A stretch of 64,000 nt of DNA, taken from the NCBI GenBank assembly GCA_948144175.1, contig CANXME010001453.1, forward strand, positions 2,294,001 through 2,358,000. Reading direction: 5' to 3'. Positions 54,600 to 64,000 of this stretch are shown here, piece by piece. A program made the position numbers and the translations under genes. Numbering within the stretch: position 1 is the stretch's first letter; every line of letters starts with the position of its first letter. Under the pieces are notes generated by a model. That model was not told where the DNA came from. It made no database searches and saw nothing but the letters and a program-made list of their open reading frames with translations. This DNA is from Closterium sp. NIES-65 (Eukaryota; Streptophyta; Zygnematophyceae; Desmidiales; Closteriaceae).

Positions 54600-54659
54600 T
54601 GGTATCGAGCAGGTTCCCTAGTGGGAACGCTACCTAGGGCCCACCACGATATTTTTTTT

Positions 54660-55580
54660 CCTGCCCGGAGCGCGCTTCACTCCTGCCCGAGTCGCGCTTT
54701 GTGTGCCCTCCCTACCTTCGAGCCGCCCTTAGTGGCCCCTCTCACGGCCCCTCGCGCCGCCCTCTACGGCCCCTCGCGCCACCCTTACGGCCCCTTACGG
54801 CCCCTCGCGCTGCCCTTACGACCCCTTACGACCCCTCACGCCGCCCTTATGGCCCTCGCACGGCCCCTTTCGGCCCCTCGCGGCGCCCTTTCAGGCCCCT
54901 TGCGGCCCCTCTGCGGCCCCGTCTAGGCCCCTTGCGACCCCTCTGCGGCCCCGTCTAGACCCCTTACGGCCCTGTCGCCGCCCCGTCTAGGCCCCTTACG
55001 GCCCCGTCGCCGCCCCGTCCGGGCCCCTTACGGCCCCGTCGCCGCCCCGTCTTGGCCCCTTGCGGCTCCCTCTGCGGCCCTGTCTAGGCCCCGTGCGGCC
55101 CCTCTACGACCCCGTCTAGGCCCCTTGCGGCCCCTCTGCGGCCCCGTTGCGGCCCCTTGCGGCCCCTCTGCGGCCCCGTCGCCGTCACCCGCGGCCCCGT
55201 CGCCGTCACCTGCGGCCCCGTCGCCGTCACCTGCGGCCACCCCGCCGCCACCTACGGCCCCGTCGCCACCACCTGCGGCCCCGTCGACGCCAACTGCGTC
55301 CACGCAGCCGCCACCTGCGGCCTCGCCGCCACCTGCGGCCCCGTCGCCGTCACCTGCGGCCCCGTCGCCCTCCCCTAGCGGCCACGTCGCCGCCTCTACC
55401 AGCCCTGTCACCGCTCAGCCGCCCAGCGACCGAGCTGCCGAGCAGCCCAGCAGCCGAGCCGCCCACATGCCGAGCAGCCGAGCCGCCCTGCAGCCGAGCC
55501 GCCCAGCAGCCGAGCCGCCGAGCGGCCGAACCGCCGAGCCGCCCTACTGTCGATCCGCTGCAGTTCCTACTGGTGAGCTC
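54660..55580 (+). repeat. C-rich tandem leader of copia F
   Basis: Units such as GCCCCTTGCGGCCCCTCTGC (54880-55160) and GCGGCCCCGTCGCCGTCACC (55160-55380), then GAGCCGCCCAGCAGCCGAGC-type repeats (55430-55540). C-rich in the sense strand. Confidence 0.8.
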
Positions 55581-55604
55581 ACTCCCTACTAGGCCACTGC
55601 AGTC

Positions 55605-57270
55605 ATGGCTACCCCCAGTGTCCTTACTTTTGATGCTGAGGGCCGTGCCGCTGACTTTGAGGTCTGGGTCGATGACCTCCAGCGGTTCCTCCAGTGCGAT
55701 AGGGCACACGACCTCTATCTATTTGACCTCACCTCTGGTGCCTCCCCTGCCCCGCCTGCTACTGCTGATAGCACTGTTCGCTCACAGTGGGCGACACGCG
55801 ATGCTGCTGCCCGTCTTGCTGTGCGTCGCCACTTACCGACCACTGAGCATGCACACTTTAGCCAGTACAAGAGTGCTCAGACCTTGTACGACACTGTAGT
55901 TGTACGCTACTCTTCCCCTGCCACTGCTGCACTGAGCCGCCTCATGCTACCGTACCTCTTCCCTGACCTTGCTGCCTTTCCCACAGTCGCCGACCTCATT
56001 ACGCACCTCCGCACTAGTGACACTCGCTACCGCGTTGCGCTTCCTTCTGAGTTCTGCGCCAAGAACCCCCCCCCCCATGTACATCACCCTCTACTACATA
56101 GTCACCCGGCTCCCTGACTCTCTCCGCGTAGTCAAGGACCACTTCCTCTCAGTTTGCCCCACCACTCTCACCGTTGACCTCCTCGAGAAGGGCCTCCTAG
56201 CAGTAGAGAAGAGCATAGTCGCTATAGGAGCCTCTCGTGGTGACCCTCACACCCCCGTCTTTGAGGGGTGTTCCCCCTCCCCCCTCTTGCCCTCTGTTGC
56301 TTCTGCTGCTGCGGCCGACCTCGTTGGTTTCGAGTCGGTCGGCGCTGCGTCTGCCCCTAGCGGGAGACGCCGCACCGGCAAGGGCAAAGGGGGCAAGGGC
56401 GCTGGAGGGGCTGGTGGGGGCGGTGGAGGTGGTGGTGGAGGCAGTGGAGGGGGTGGGGGTGGTGGTAGGAGTGGTGGCGGGGGTGGCGGCGGCGGCGGCA
56501 GCAGTGGAGGCGGAGGAGGCGGCGGAGGTGGCGGAGGAGGCGGAGGTGGAGGAGGCGGCGGAGGCGGCGGCTACGCAGAGGAGTGGGTCCGGTGGTGGTC
56601 CGCGCCAGGAGCAGCGGAGTGGTGTGACTCTGTCCCCTCAGCAGCTTCGTGAGTGGTACGCTGCGCGTCAGCGCGGTGGGGGTACTGGTCCCTGCACTTA
56701 CGTCCTCCGTACCGGCGACCGAGCTGGTGAGCAGTGCGGGGGGCTGCACTCCACCCAACGCTGCTTCGGTCGCCTGACGGACGCGTGGCGTCGCTTGTTC
56801 CCTGAGGCGTCGGAGATCCCTCGCTGGGGAGATCTTTCTAGGGCGGGGGTAGCCATCTTTGATCTTGAGTATGATGCTATCCTTGCTGCCATGTATTCTG
56901 TGACTACTAGTGTTGAGGGTGACTGTTACCTGTATGTACCGCCTGACCCGAGCATTGAGGCCACTGCTCTAGGTGCATGTGAGGCTGCTGCTCTAGGTGC
57001 TAGTGCGTCTGCTGCCCCAAGTGCCAGTGCGTCTGCTGCCCCAGGTGCCAGTGCGTCTGCTGCCCCAGGTGCTGGTGAGTCTGCTCTCTCAGGTACTACG
57101 TCGGCTCAGGCCTTCCACACTTTAACCCTTCACTCGGGTGCGTCCCGCTCCTTCTTTCGAGACCGCACCACTCTTACGCTGCTCAGTCGGCCGGTTGCAG
57201 TCTCCCTGGCAGACCCCTCTAGGGGTCCTGTCCTTGCTAGCTTCTCCACTGTCTTACCGTGCTAGGCAGC
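55605..57270 (+). pseudogene. gag and protease parts of copia F (fossil)
   Basis: Gag opens MATPSVLTFDAEGRAADFEV, with RYSSPATAALSRLMLPYLF, SIVAIGASRGDPHTP, a basic GRRRTGKGKGGKGAGG patch and a long poly-Gly tract. LSPQQLREWYAARQRGG follows, then the knuckle PCTYVLRTGDRAGEQCGGLH and STQRC, and a protease-like region. Fossil part. Confidence 0.8.
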
Positions 57271-57589
57271 CCCCTCTGCCACCCTGTAAGGTCTCTACCT
57301 CCCCTCATTCTCTACGAACTTGGTGAGTGGAGCGGACCTACAGGATAGGGGGGTTGACCAGTTCACTCCTGCGAGTCAGCGAGTGACCCACTGCACGTGT
57401 GCTCGGACAGGCCGACGCTTGGCCACGTTCACTCGTCCCCCTGGGTCGAGCCTTTACACCCTTACTTCTGAGTCTCCTCCAGCTGCTGAGTTTGGCCAGG
57501 TAGCTGCGTCGAGTCAGGTGTTTGCTGTAGCGTCCTCGTCTGGTCCTGAGTCTGCTCCCTTCTCGTGTCGTCTCCTGTCCCACCAGACT

Positions 57590-58560
57590 CTCCTCTGGCA
57601 CCACCGCCTTGGTCACCCCTCCCTGCCTCGTCTCCGAGGCATGGCCTCCCGTGTCCTTGTCTCTAGTCTCCCTCGGTCTCTCCCTCCCCTACCTCTGGGG
57701 CCTGGCCCTTCTTGCGTCCCTTGCGTCGAGGGGCGACAGCCCGCCGCCCGACACTCCTCCGAGTTTCCTCCGACAGAGGCTCCCCTACAGACCCTCCACA
57801 TGGACGTGTGGGGCCCCGCCCGCGTCCGCGGACAGGGGCACGAGCGTTACTTCCTGTTGGTGGTTGACGACTACTCGTGTTACACCACAGTCTTCCCCTT
57901 GCGCAACAAGGGTGACGTCACTGAGGTGTTGATCGACTGGATCCGCGCAGCTCGTCTCCAGCTCAGAGAGAGTTTAGCCTCGGACTTTCCTGTTCTGTGT
58001 TTGCACTTTGACAGAGGCGGGGAGTTTTCTTCTGCCCGTCTGGGAGCCTTCTGTCGTGCACAGGGCATTCGCCAGACCTTCACGCTTCCGGCCTCTCCAC
58101 AGCAAAATGGGATTGCTGAGCGCCGCATTGCCATGGTCATGGACGTCGCTCGTACGTCCATGATCCATGCGGCTGCCCCCCATTTTCTGTGGCCGTTTGC
58201 GGTTCAGTGCGCGGCGCATCAGCTCAACCTTCAGCCCCGGGTCTCCTTGCCAGAGACCTCCCCCACCTTGCGGTGGACGGGGAAGGTTGGCGATGCGTCT
58301 GCGTTTCGGGTCTGGGGATCTCGGGCGTTTGTCCGCGACTTGTCTGCGGACAAGCTGTCCCCCCGTGTTGTTCCCTGCGTCTTCCTTGGCTTCCCCCCTG
58401 ACGCGCCTGGGTGGCAGTTTTACCACCCCACCTCGCGACGTGTTCTGTCCTCCCAGGACGTCACCTTTGACGAGTCGGTGCCTTACTACCATCTTTTCCC
58501 CTACTGCATTGCGCCCCTCCCCCCGCCGCCGCTCTTCCTTGTGTCAGGTCCTCCCCTGGT
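57590..58560 (+). pseudogene. integrase part of copia F (fossil)
   Basis: LLWHHRLGHPSLPRLRG (GAG-pre-integrase), ERYFLLVVDDYSCYTTVFPL, HFDRGGEFSSARL, SPQQNGIAERRIAMV, FRVWGSRAFVRDLSADKLSP and FYHPTSRRVLSSQDVTFDES. The tether-like linker follows at 58560-59330. Fossil part. Confidence 0.82.
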
Positions 58561-59889
58561 AAACCCTCTCCCCCCTCAGGGTCCTGCCCCGTCACGTGTG
58601 TCCCAGGTAGCCGCAGTCGAGCCTGACGAGGTAGCTGTTGACTCTGGTGCTGCTAGAGGTGCTGAGCCTGCGGGTGCCGGGTCTGGAGGTGCTGAGCCTG
58701 GGGGTGCTGAGACTTGGGGTGCTGAGACTGGGGGTGCTGAGCCTGGAGGTGCTGAGTCTGGGGGTGCGGAGCCTGGGGGTGCGGAGCCTGGGGGTGCGGA
58801 GTCTGGGGGTGCGGAGCCTGGGGGCGCTGGGTCTGCTCGTGTGGCCACTGGCGGTGCTTCGTCGAGGCGGGAGCCACTCTCTCCGCAGGAGCTGCGCGAG
58901 TGGTTTGCCCGGCGCTGGAGTCGTGCTGCTGGAGCTGGAGGCACTACTGTTGCTGCTGGTTCCGGAGGTGCTCGTACTGGCGGTACTGGAGCTGCTGGGA
59001 CTAGGGGTGCTGCACGAGCTGCTGGAGTTGGTCCTGCTGAAGCTGCTGGCGGTGCTAGAGCTGCCGGTCCTGCTGGAGTTGGTACTACTGGAGCTCCTGG
59101 AGCTGGAGAAGCTGGGGGTTTTGGCACTGGTTTTTCTGCTGGCGGTGGTGCGTCCGAGGGTGCTGGAGCTGACGGTGTTGGAGCTGGAGGTGCGGCTGGC
59201 GCTGGTGCTGCTGCTGGGGGTACTGGTGCCGTCCCTGCTGGTTCTGGAGGAGCTACGCGGCCGAGGCCGTACTTCGCTCCGCTCCTTGAGCAGGTTCTTG
59301 GTCTCCCGCCCTCTACTGGTCCTGCTCCTCCCTTAAAGTGTCCACTGCCCATCTAGTCGCAGTCAGAGTTACAGCCCGCCTCCCCTCTTCTTGCTCCTTC
59401 TCCCTACACTGGTCCTACTGGAGGTCTTGCTGAGCGTCGTGAGCCTGCGTCTCGTCCTGCGTCGCCTGTTCGCACTGCTCGCACTAGTCGTCGTGCTCCG
59501 CGTCCTCCTGCGGTTCCAGCCACACACCAGATGGGACTGCGTCCTTCCACTGCTCCTCTGCGTGTCCCGTTGCCGTCTCCTCCAGAGTCCTCTCTTCCTG
59601 TCCTTCCTGACCCTGAGTCTGACTCTCTTCGTGCTGCCAGTCCTACTATCACGCGTCTCCTGGCCACTGTTGTCACTGACCCTTCCTTTGAGTCCACTGC
59701 TGCGTCTGCCTTAGTTGCTGAGCTTGTCGACTTCGCTGCTCGCTGTCCTCTAGACTACGCCACTCGTCTTGTTGCTGAGTCTGCGTCTGTCTGTCCTCCG
59801 TCCGTCGGGGGTGAGTGTGCTCTTAGCACGGACGTCCTTAAGGACAGGCAGGAGGAGTTCCAGTGTTTTGTTGCTGCTTTGCCTAATCT

Positions 59890-61630
59890 CGTGTCCATGC
59901 TGATTGCCCCTGAGGGAGACCCGGATGCACTAGACATCCCAAGTCCGCGCTCTTACGCAGAGGCGATAGAGGGTCCCTACTCCTCTAAGTGGCAGTCAGC
60001 CATGGACGCAGAGATGGCTTCCTGGAAGTCCACAGGCACCTACGTTGACGAGGTTCCCCCACCTGGGGCGAACATCGTCAGTGGCATGTGGATTTTCAGG
60101 GTGAAGCGGCCGCCGGGTTCTCCGCCTGTCTTCAAGGCGCGTTACGTGGCTCGAGGCTTCAATGAGCGGCAGGGAGTTGACTACTTTCAGACCTTCTCTC
60201 CCACCCTGAAGATGACCACTCTTCGGGTGCTGCTGCACATAGCCGCTCAGCGCGACTACGAGCTTCACTCTCTTGACTTCAGCACTGCTTTCCTACAGGG
60301 CAGCCTGCACGAGGAGATCTGGCTGCTCCGCCCTCCTGGCTTCACTGGGTCGACTACTTTCAGACTGCTGCACATAGCCGCCCAGCGCGACTACGAGCTT
60401 CACTCTGTTGACTTTAGCACAGCTTTCCTGTAGGGCAGCCTGCACGAGGAGATCTGGCTGCGCCGCCCACCTGGCTTCACTGGGTCGTTTCCTCCTGGTA
60501 CCAAGTGGAGCCTCAGGCGGCCAGTCTACGGTCTCCGCCAGGCGCTCCGTGAGTGGCACGACACACTGAGGACTACACTTGCGGCTCTTGGGTTTGCTCC
60601 TTCCACAGCTGACCCGTCGCTGTTTCTGCGCACCGACACTTCTTTGCCGCCGTTCTACATCCTCGTGTGCGTCCACGACTTGGTCTTTGCCACTGCTGAC
60701 ACTGCTGGACTCGCCCACGTGAAGTCTGAGCTGCAGAAGAGACACACGTACACAGACCTGGGTGAACTGCGCAGCTACCTTGGCTTGCAGATCACCCGGG
60801 ACAGAGCACAGCGCACCATTACCCTGACTCAGTCACACATGGTGCAGCAGGTCCTTCAGCGCTTCGGCTTCACGTACTCCTCGCCTCAGGCCACTCCTCT
60901 GTCTACTCGCCACTCGCTCTCAGCTCTGCCTTCGGATGAGTCCGTAGAGCCGAGTGGCCCGTACCTAGAGCTTGTTGGCTGCCTCATGTATCTGATGACC
61001 TGTACACGACCTGACCTTGCATACCCTCTTAGCATCTTGGCACGCTATGTTGCTCCTAGGAGACACAGACCAGAGCACATGGCTGCAGCCAAGAGGGTGT
61101 TGCGCTACGTGTGCAGTACGTCGGGCATGGGGCTAGTGCTTGGAGGGCGACGTCGAGTGGTCCTCACAGGTCACGCAGATGCTTCTTGGGCTGACGACCA
61201 GCCGACACAGCGGTCGTCACAGGGTTACACCTTCAACTTTGGCTCCGGCTGTGTTTCGTGGCGGTCTACCCGCTCGTCTTCTGTTCTCACCTCCAGCTGT
61301 GAGGCTGAGATCTACGCGGGGGCCATGGCTGCACAGGAGCTACACTGGCTCACCTACCTGCTGACTGACCTAGGAGAGCCGCCTCGTTCTCCTCCAGTTC
61401 TGTACGTAGACAACAAGGCCATGCTGGCCTTGTGTTGGGAGCACAGACTGGAGCACAGAACGAAGCACATTGCTCTTCGCTACTTCCTGGCTCGTGAGCT
61501 GCAGCAGTGTGGTCAGCTCCGCCTCACCTACGTGGCCTCTGAGGCCAACACTGCTGATATCTTTACCAAGGCCCTTCCACCTTGTGATCATCAGCGCTTC
61601 TGTGCTATGCTAGGTCTTGTGCCTACTTGG
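59890..61630 (+). pseudogene. RT and RNase H parts of copia F (fossil)
   Basis: Copia RT phrases (MDAEMASWKSTGTYVDEVPP, FKARYVARGF, FSTAFLQGSLHEEIWL, HTYTDLGELRSYLGLQITRD) are followed by RNase H (VSWRSTRSSSVLTSSCEAEI, LYVDNKAMLAL, ANTADIFTKALPPCDHQRF). Broken, and a fossil part. Confidence 0.82.
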
Positions 61631-61852
61631 CCTCACTTGCTCACTTCTTGACCTTGTTTGTACTGTACTCTCTCTATACCTGCACTTGCTTGTTTACCTT
61701 TATATATATATGATCTTGCAAGTGAACTGGCCTTGTGGCCTTGCTCTTGTGCTCGGACTGTGTGGTGACGTTGTGATCCACCCTGAGCTTGCTTTGCTTT
61801 GCTTGACTGGTCTTGTGACCCCTAGTTCTCCCCCACTTTGCCTATGGGGGTG

Positions 61853-61978
61853 TGTCTGGCATATATGCTATAGTCTGTGTAGGCTGTAGTGGGGTAGTTC
61901 ATATGGGGTACAACACTTTAGGGTTTACCACTTGTACTCCTCATTCTACTCAATGCAATCATCCCTCGTTTCTTATCA
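61853..61978 (+). repeat. 3' LTR of copia F
   Basis: 126 bp after the polypurine tract TATGGGGGTG. GCAAA follows. Confidence 0.93.
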
Positions 61979-62083
61979 GCAAATCTGACGGCTAAAGGAC
62001 AATCCAATCCGGCTACGACAAATGAGGCGACAACCACGATCGGCACTGCCGCTCTCGAGCAACTTTTCGCTCGACTTTCAACT

Positions 62084-62743
62084 ATGGAGAAAGAACTCCA
62101 AGAACTGCGCAAAGGCGATGCGGGAACCTCTTCCCAACCAGTACAACCTAGACAACCGGCTGAAAAAAGCCGTGATACCGCCGCGCATACCTTCTCCCTC
62201 GACACAGACAAATCAAACACAACTGCCCCCTGTCCAAATGATGAAGCTATCAACTCTGCGCAAGCACGCTTTCTTAGCATTTCAAAAACCAAAACTACTG
62301 CCGCGTTTGACGGCAAGGACTTCTACACATGGAGTTTCGAGCTTGAGCTCCTCCTACAAACGGCGCAGATCTACCATTACTTGGACGGCTCCTACCCTAA
62401 ACCTGTGGAAAACACCGAAGTCGCCAGGGCTCAGTACTACAGCGAGTCCCTCATGGCCTACAGTATGCTGCTACGCAACATGACGCCTGCGGAACAACTT
62501 AAAATTGGCTCCTACAAGGAGAGCGACGCTCCAGCCTTGGAAGCTTGGAAGCACCTCGTTGAAGTTTACAAGCCGAAGGATTCGGTCACCGCCAGCAGGC
62601 TCCTGCGGCAACTTTTGGAGATGAAGATGGGGCACGGGGAGAAAGCGAATCCGTATATTAACCGCTGGCGCAACATCCGTGACCAGATCACGAAGCATGG
62701 GAGTACAATCTCGGAAGAGATTTTCGTCAACATAGTCCTTTAA
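62084..62743 (+). pseudogene. gag part of copia G (fossil)
   Basis: A copia gag of the UBN2 type: FDGKDFYTWSFELELLLQTA, then YPKPVENTEVARAQYYSES, then SRLLRQLLEMKMGHGEKANP and INRWRNIRDQITKHGSTISE. An N-terminal coiled-coil-like stretch (STMEKELQELRKG) precedes it. Very different in sequence and composition from the Gly-rich gags of the A/B/E/F group, so it is a separate lineage. It is structural by family role. Fossil part. Confidence 0.75.
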
Positions 62744-62832
62744 GGACTCAGGCCAGAGTGGAAGCCCTGCAAAGCGCTACTCCGACAGCGAGGGATCATC
62801 TCAGAAGCCGCGCTATGCGCCGCATGTCAAGA

Positions 62833-64000
62833 TAGTGAGTGTAGTAGTAGTAGCTAGGTTTAGGTAGGGCCTAGGCTTAGTAGCCTAGGCCAAGGGGGAG
62901 TCGAGGTAGTTTGTGCCAAGGAGGGAGAGGAGAATCAGTGTTCACTATAGCACTAGGGTACATATAACAAACAGAGCATGCAGAGAAGGTGCACCACCAA
63001 CATTTTATAATAACTACACTAAACTACAGCTACATGTAGTTACAGATATATTCTAACACTCCCCCATAACTGCCTGCAGCAGGAGTTTGTGGAGAACACA
63101 ACCTGCAGAGGCACACCAGCAACAGCAATAGCAGGCACGGTAACAGAGCAGGTACAGCAGCAAAGGGGCAGGCACTCCTGCCACCCCTTTACTCTCCTCC
63201 CCCCCCCCCCCCCCCCCCCCCCCCCCACCTCAGAGGGACGGGGGCTGGTTGGTCTCACACCCGCCACCCCAATAACACTCCTCTGGCTCCCCCACACCCT
63301 CACACCCTCCCCCCCAGCGCCAGGTGCAGGAGTGGGAACGAAAGGAGGAGGAGGGGAAGGGAAACACACCACCCATCACCCCCACACCCGCCACCCCCTG
63401 ACCCTCCCCCCCACGGCTGCAGGGAGACGAAGGAGGAGGGGGGGGGGGGGGGGAGAAAGCCGCAAAGCGGCTACAGAGGGTCGCGCGGGTAGGGCAGGGG
63501 CAGCTGCAGCGAGTGCAGCTGGGTGGTGCAGGGGCGGCTGCACCGATTGCAGGCGTGGGTGAGGCAGGGGCACCATCGCGGGCGCCAGGGGCGGGTCTGC
63601 GGCGGCTCAAGGCACCGTCGCGGGCGCCAGGGGCGGGTCTGCGACGGCTCAGGGCACCGTCGCGGGCGCCAGGGGCGGGTCCGCGGCGGCTCAGGACACC
63701 GTCGCGGGCGCCGGGGGCGGGTTCGCGGCGGCTCAGGTCACCGTCGCGGGCGCCAGAGGCAGTCCGCCGCGGCTAAGGTCACCGTCGCGGGCGCCAGGGG
63801 CGGGTCTGCGGCGGCTCAGGGCACCGTCGCGGGCGCCAGGGGCGGGTCTGCGGCGGCTCAGGGCACCGTCGCGGGCGCTAGGGGCGGGTCCGCGGCGGCT
63901 CAGGACACCGTCGCGGGCGCCGGGGGCGGGTTCGCGGCGGCTCAGGTCACCGTCGCGGGCGCCAGAGGCAGTCCGCCGCGGCTAAGGTCACCGTCGCGGG
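62833..64000 (-). mobile_element. element H, TRIM-1 relative (3' LTR and internal repeats; runs off the right edge)
   Basis: Minus-oriented. An LTR of about 226 bp (about 62833-63058) shares with TRIM-1 the GGGCCTAGGCTTAGTAGCCT block, GTGCACCACC and the ATAACTACACTA block. Next to it is a polypurine tract reading TTATGGGGGAG on the minus strand, then internal DNA as in TRIM-1, including CTGCAGAGGCACACCA and a tandem array. Only the 3' LTR is in view, so age and wholeness are unknown. It inserted into copia G gag. Confidence 0.82.
63564..64000 (-). repeat. about 42-bp tandem array inside element H
   Basis: Units CACCGTCGCGGGCGCCAGGG plus GCGGGTCTGCGGCGGCTCAG, about ten copies to the window end. 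They are related to the array in TRIM-1 (6384-6790). C and G homopolymer runs (63201-63226 and 63440-63453) lie to the left of it. Confidence 0.85.

Larger units (their letters stand above)
54474..61978 (+). mobile_element. Copia F, Ty1/copia element inside the gag start of copia G
   Basis: A 7.5-kb plus-strand element with 126-bp LTRs at 54474-54599 and 61853-61978, about three differences between them (roughly 98% identical). The target duplication GCAAA is exact (54469-54473, 61979-61983). Primer site TGGTATCGAGCAGG begins at 54600. C-rich leader to about 55580, gag from ATG 55605, Gly-rich tract (about 56400-56570), knuckle, protease, integrase, linker with PGGAE-type repeats (58640-58850), RT, RNase H and conserved 3' block (about 61720-61830). 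It is broken, with about five breaks. Fairly young, but older than B and E. Confidence 0.93.
45213..62832 (+). mobile_element. Copia G, separate copia lineage (split by copia E and copia F; cut off by element H)
   Basis: The 5' LTR starts TGTTAC at 45213, is interrupted by copia E at 45787/54224, and ends GTAACA at 54350 (about 702 bp of LTR in two pieces, TG...CA ends with a 6-bp inverted terminal match). A TATA-like CTTATATAAACCC lies at about 45774-45784. The primer site TGGTATCAGAGCT follows at 54351. The gag start (54445 onward) is interrupted by copia F after 54473 and gag resumes at 61984. Element H then interrupts at about 62833. The rest of G lies beyond the window. It is broken by three insertions plus at least one further break. 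It is older than E, F and H. Confidence 0.85.

Noticed and set aside
56357-56758. Pro/His/Arg-rich frames antisense to the gag Gly tracts (also at 2029-2319 and 21471-21935)
   Set aside because: Antisense shadows of the Gly-rich gag tract.

Overview
The window is eukaryotic nuclear DNA, most probably from the green lineage (a streptophyte alga or other non-seed plant). This rests on dense Ty1/copia elements primed by initiator tRNA-Met, a plant-like tRNA-Val(CAC) gene, and a possible first exon resembling the N-terminus of plant B3-domain proteins. The species call is an inference of low confidence. About 50 of the 64 kb is LTR retrotransposon, much of it nested. No prokaryotic gene, operon or CRISPR array is present.

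Left block (1-31,253). Copia A (minus strand, entering from the left edge) ends at 4067. It abuts a decayed Ty3/gypsy element (about 4068-7680) that was hit by TRIM-1, a very young 1.5-kb non-autonomous LTR element (6014-7514). A degraded copia, D, runs from about 7681 to its 5' LTR at 27187-27311. D is split by copia B (8364-15229, identical LTRs, one long open frame, looks whole) and by copia I (15611-23382, LTRs about 6% apart). Copia I in turn carries TRIM-2 (18913-19287), a 375-bp element whose LTR/primer-site junction is shaped like a tRNA gene with Pol III A and B boxes. From 27,312 to 31,253 lie copia scraps P, J, K, L and M.

Middle block (31,254-45,212). This is host-type DNA: several families of tandem repeats, a 731-bp non-autonomous hAT-like DNA transposon with a perfect 8-bp target duplication (31588-32318), a captured 0.6-kb piece of copia integrase DNA flanked by a 47-bp duplication (33779-34485), one tRNA-Val(CAC) gene (36184-36257, minus), a 2.7-kb satellite of 26-bp units with higher-order structure (about 38975-41695), and a candidate first coding exon of a host gene (44532-44615, minus).

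Right block (45,213-64,000). Copia G, of a different lineage, has its 5' LTR split by copia E (45788-54218, identical LTRs). Its gag start is split by copia F (54474-61978), and its gag is followed by element H, a relative of TRIM-1 that runs off the right edge. E itself contains an LTR-plus-leader scrap, N, flanked by a 38-bp duplication.

Two features recur across the A/B/D/E/F/I copia group: C-rich tandem-repeat leaders between primer site and gag, and short (about 110-138 bp) LTRs sharing one core. Many members also share a 'LREWYA' peptide module used in both gag and the integrase-RT linker, a zinc knuckle with unusual spacing, and a conserved block in the 3' untranslated region. The observations most worth following are the tRNA-like TRIM-2, the two fragment captures with long flanking duplications, and the repeated TTTGAGRCGYCTCAAA palindrome in the host DNA.
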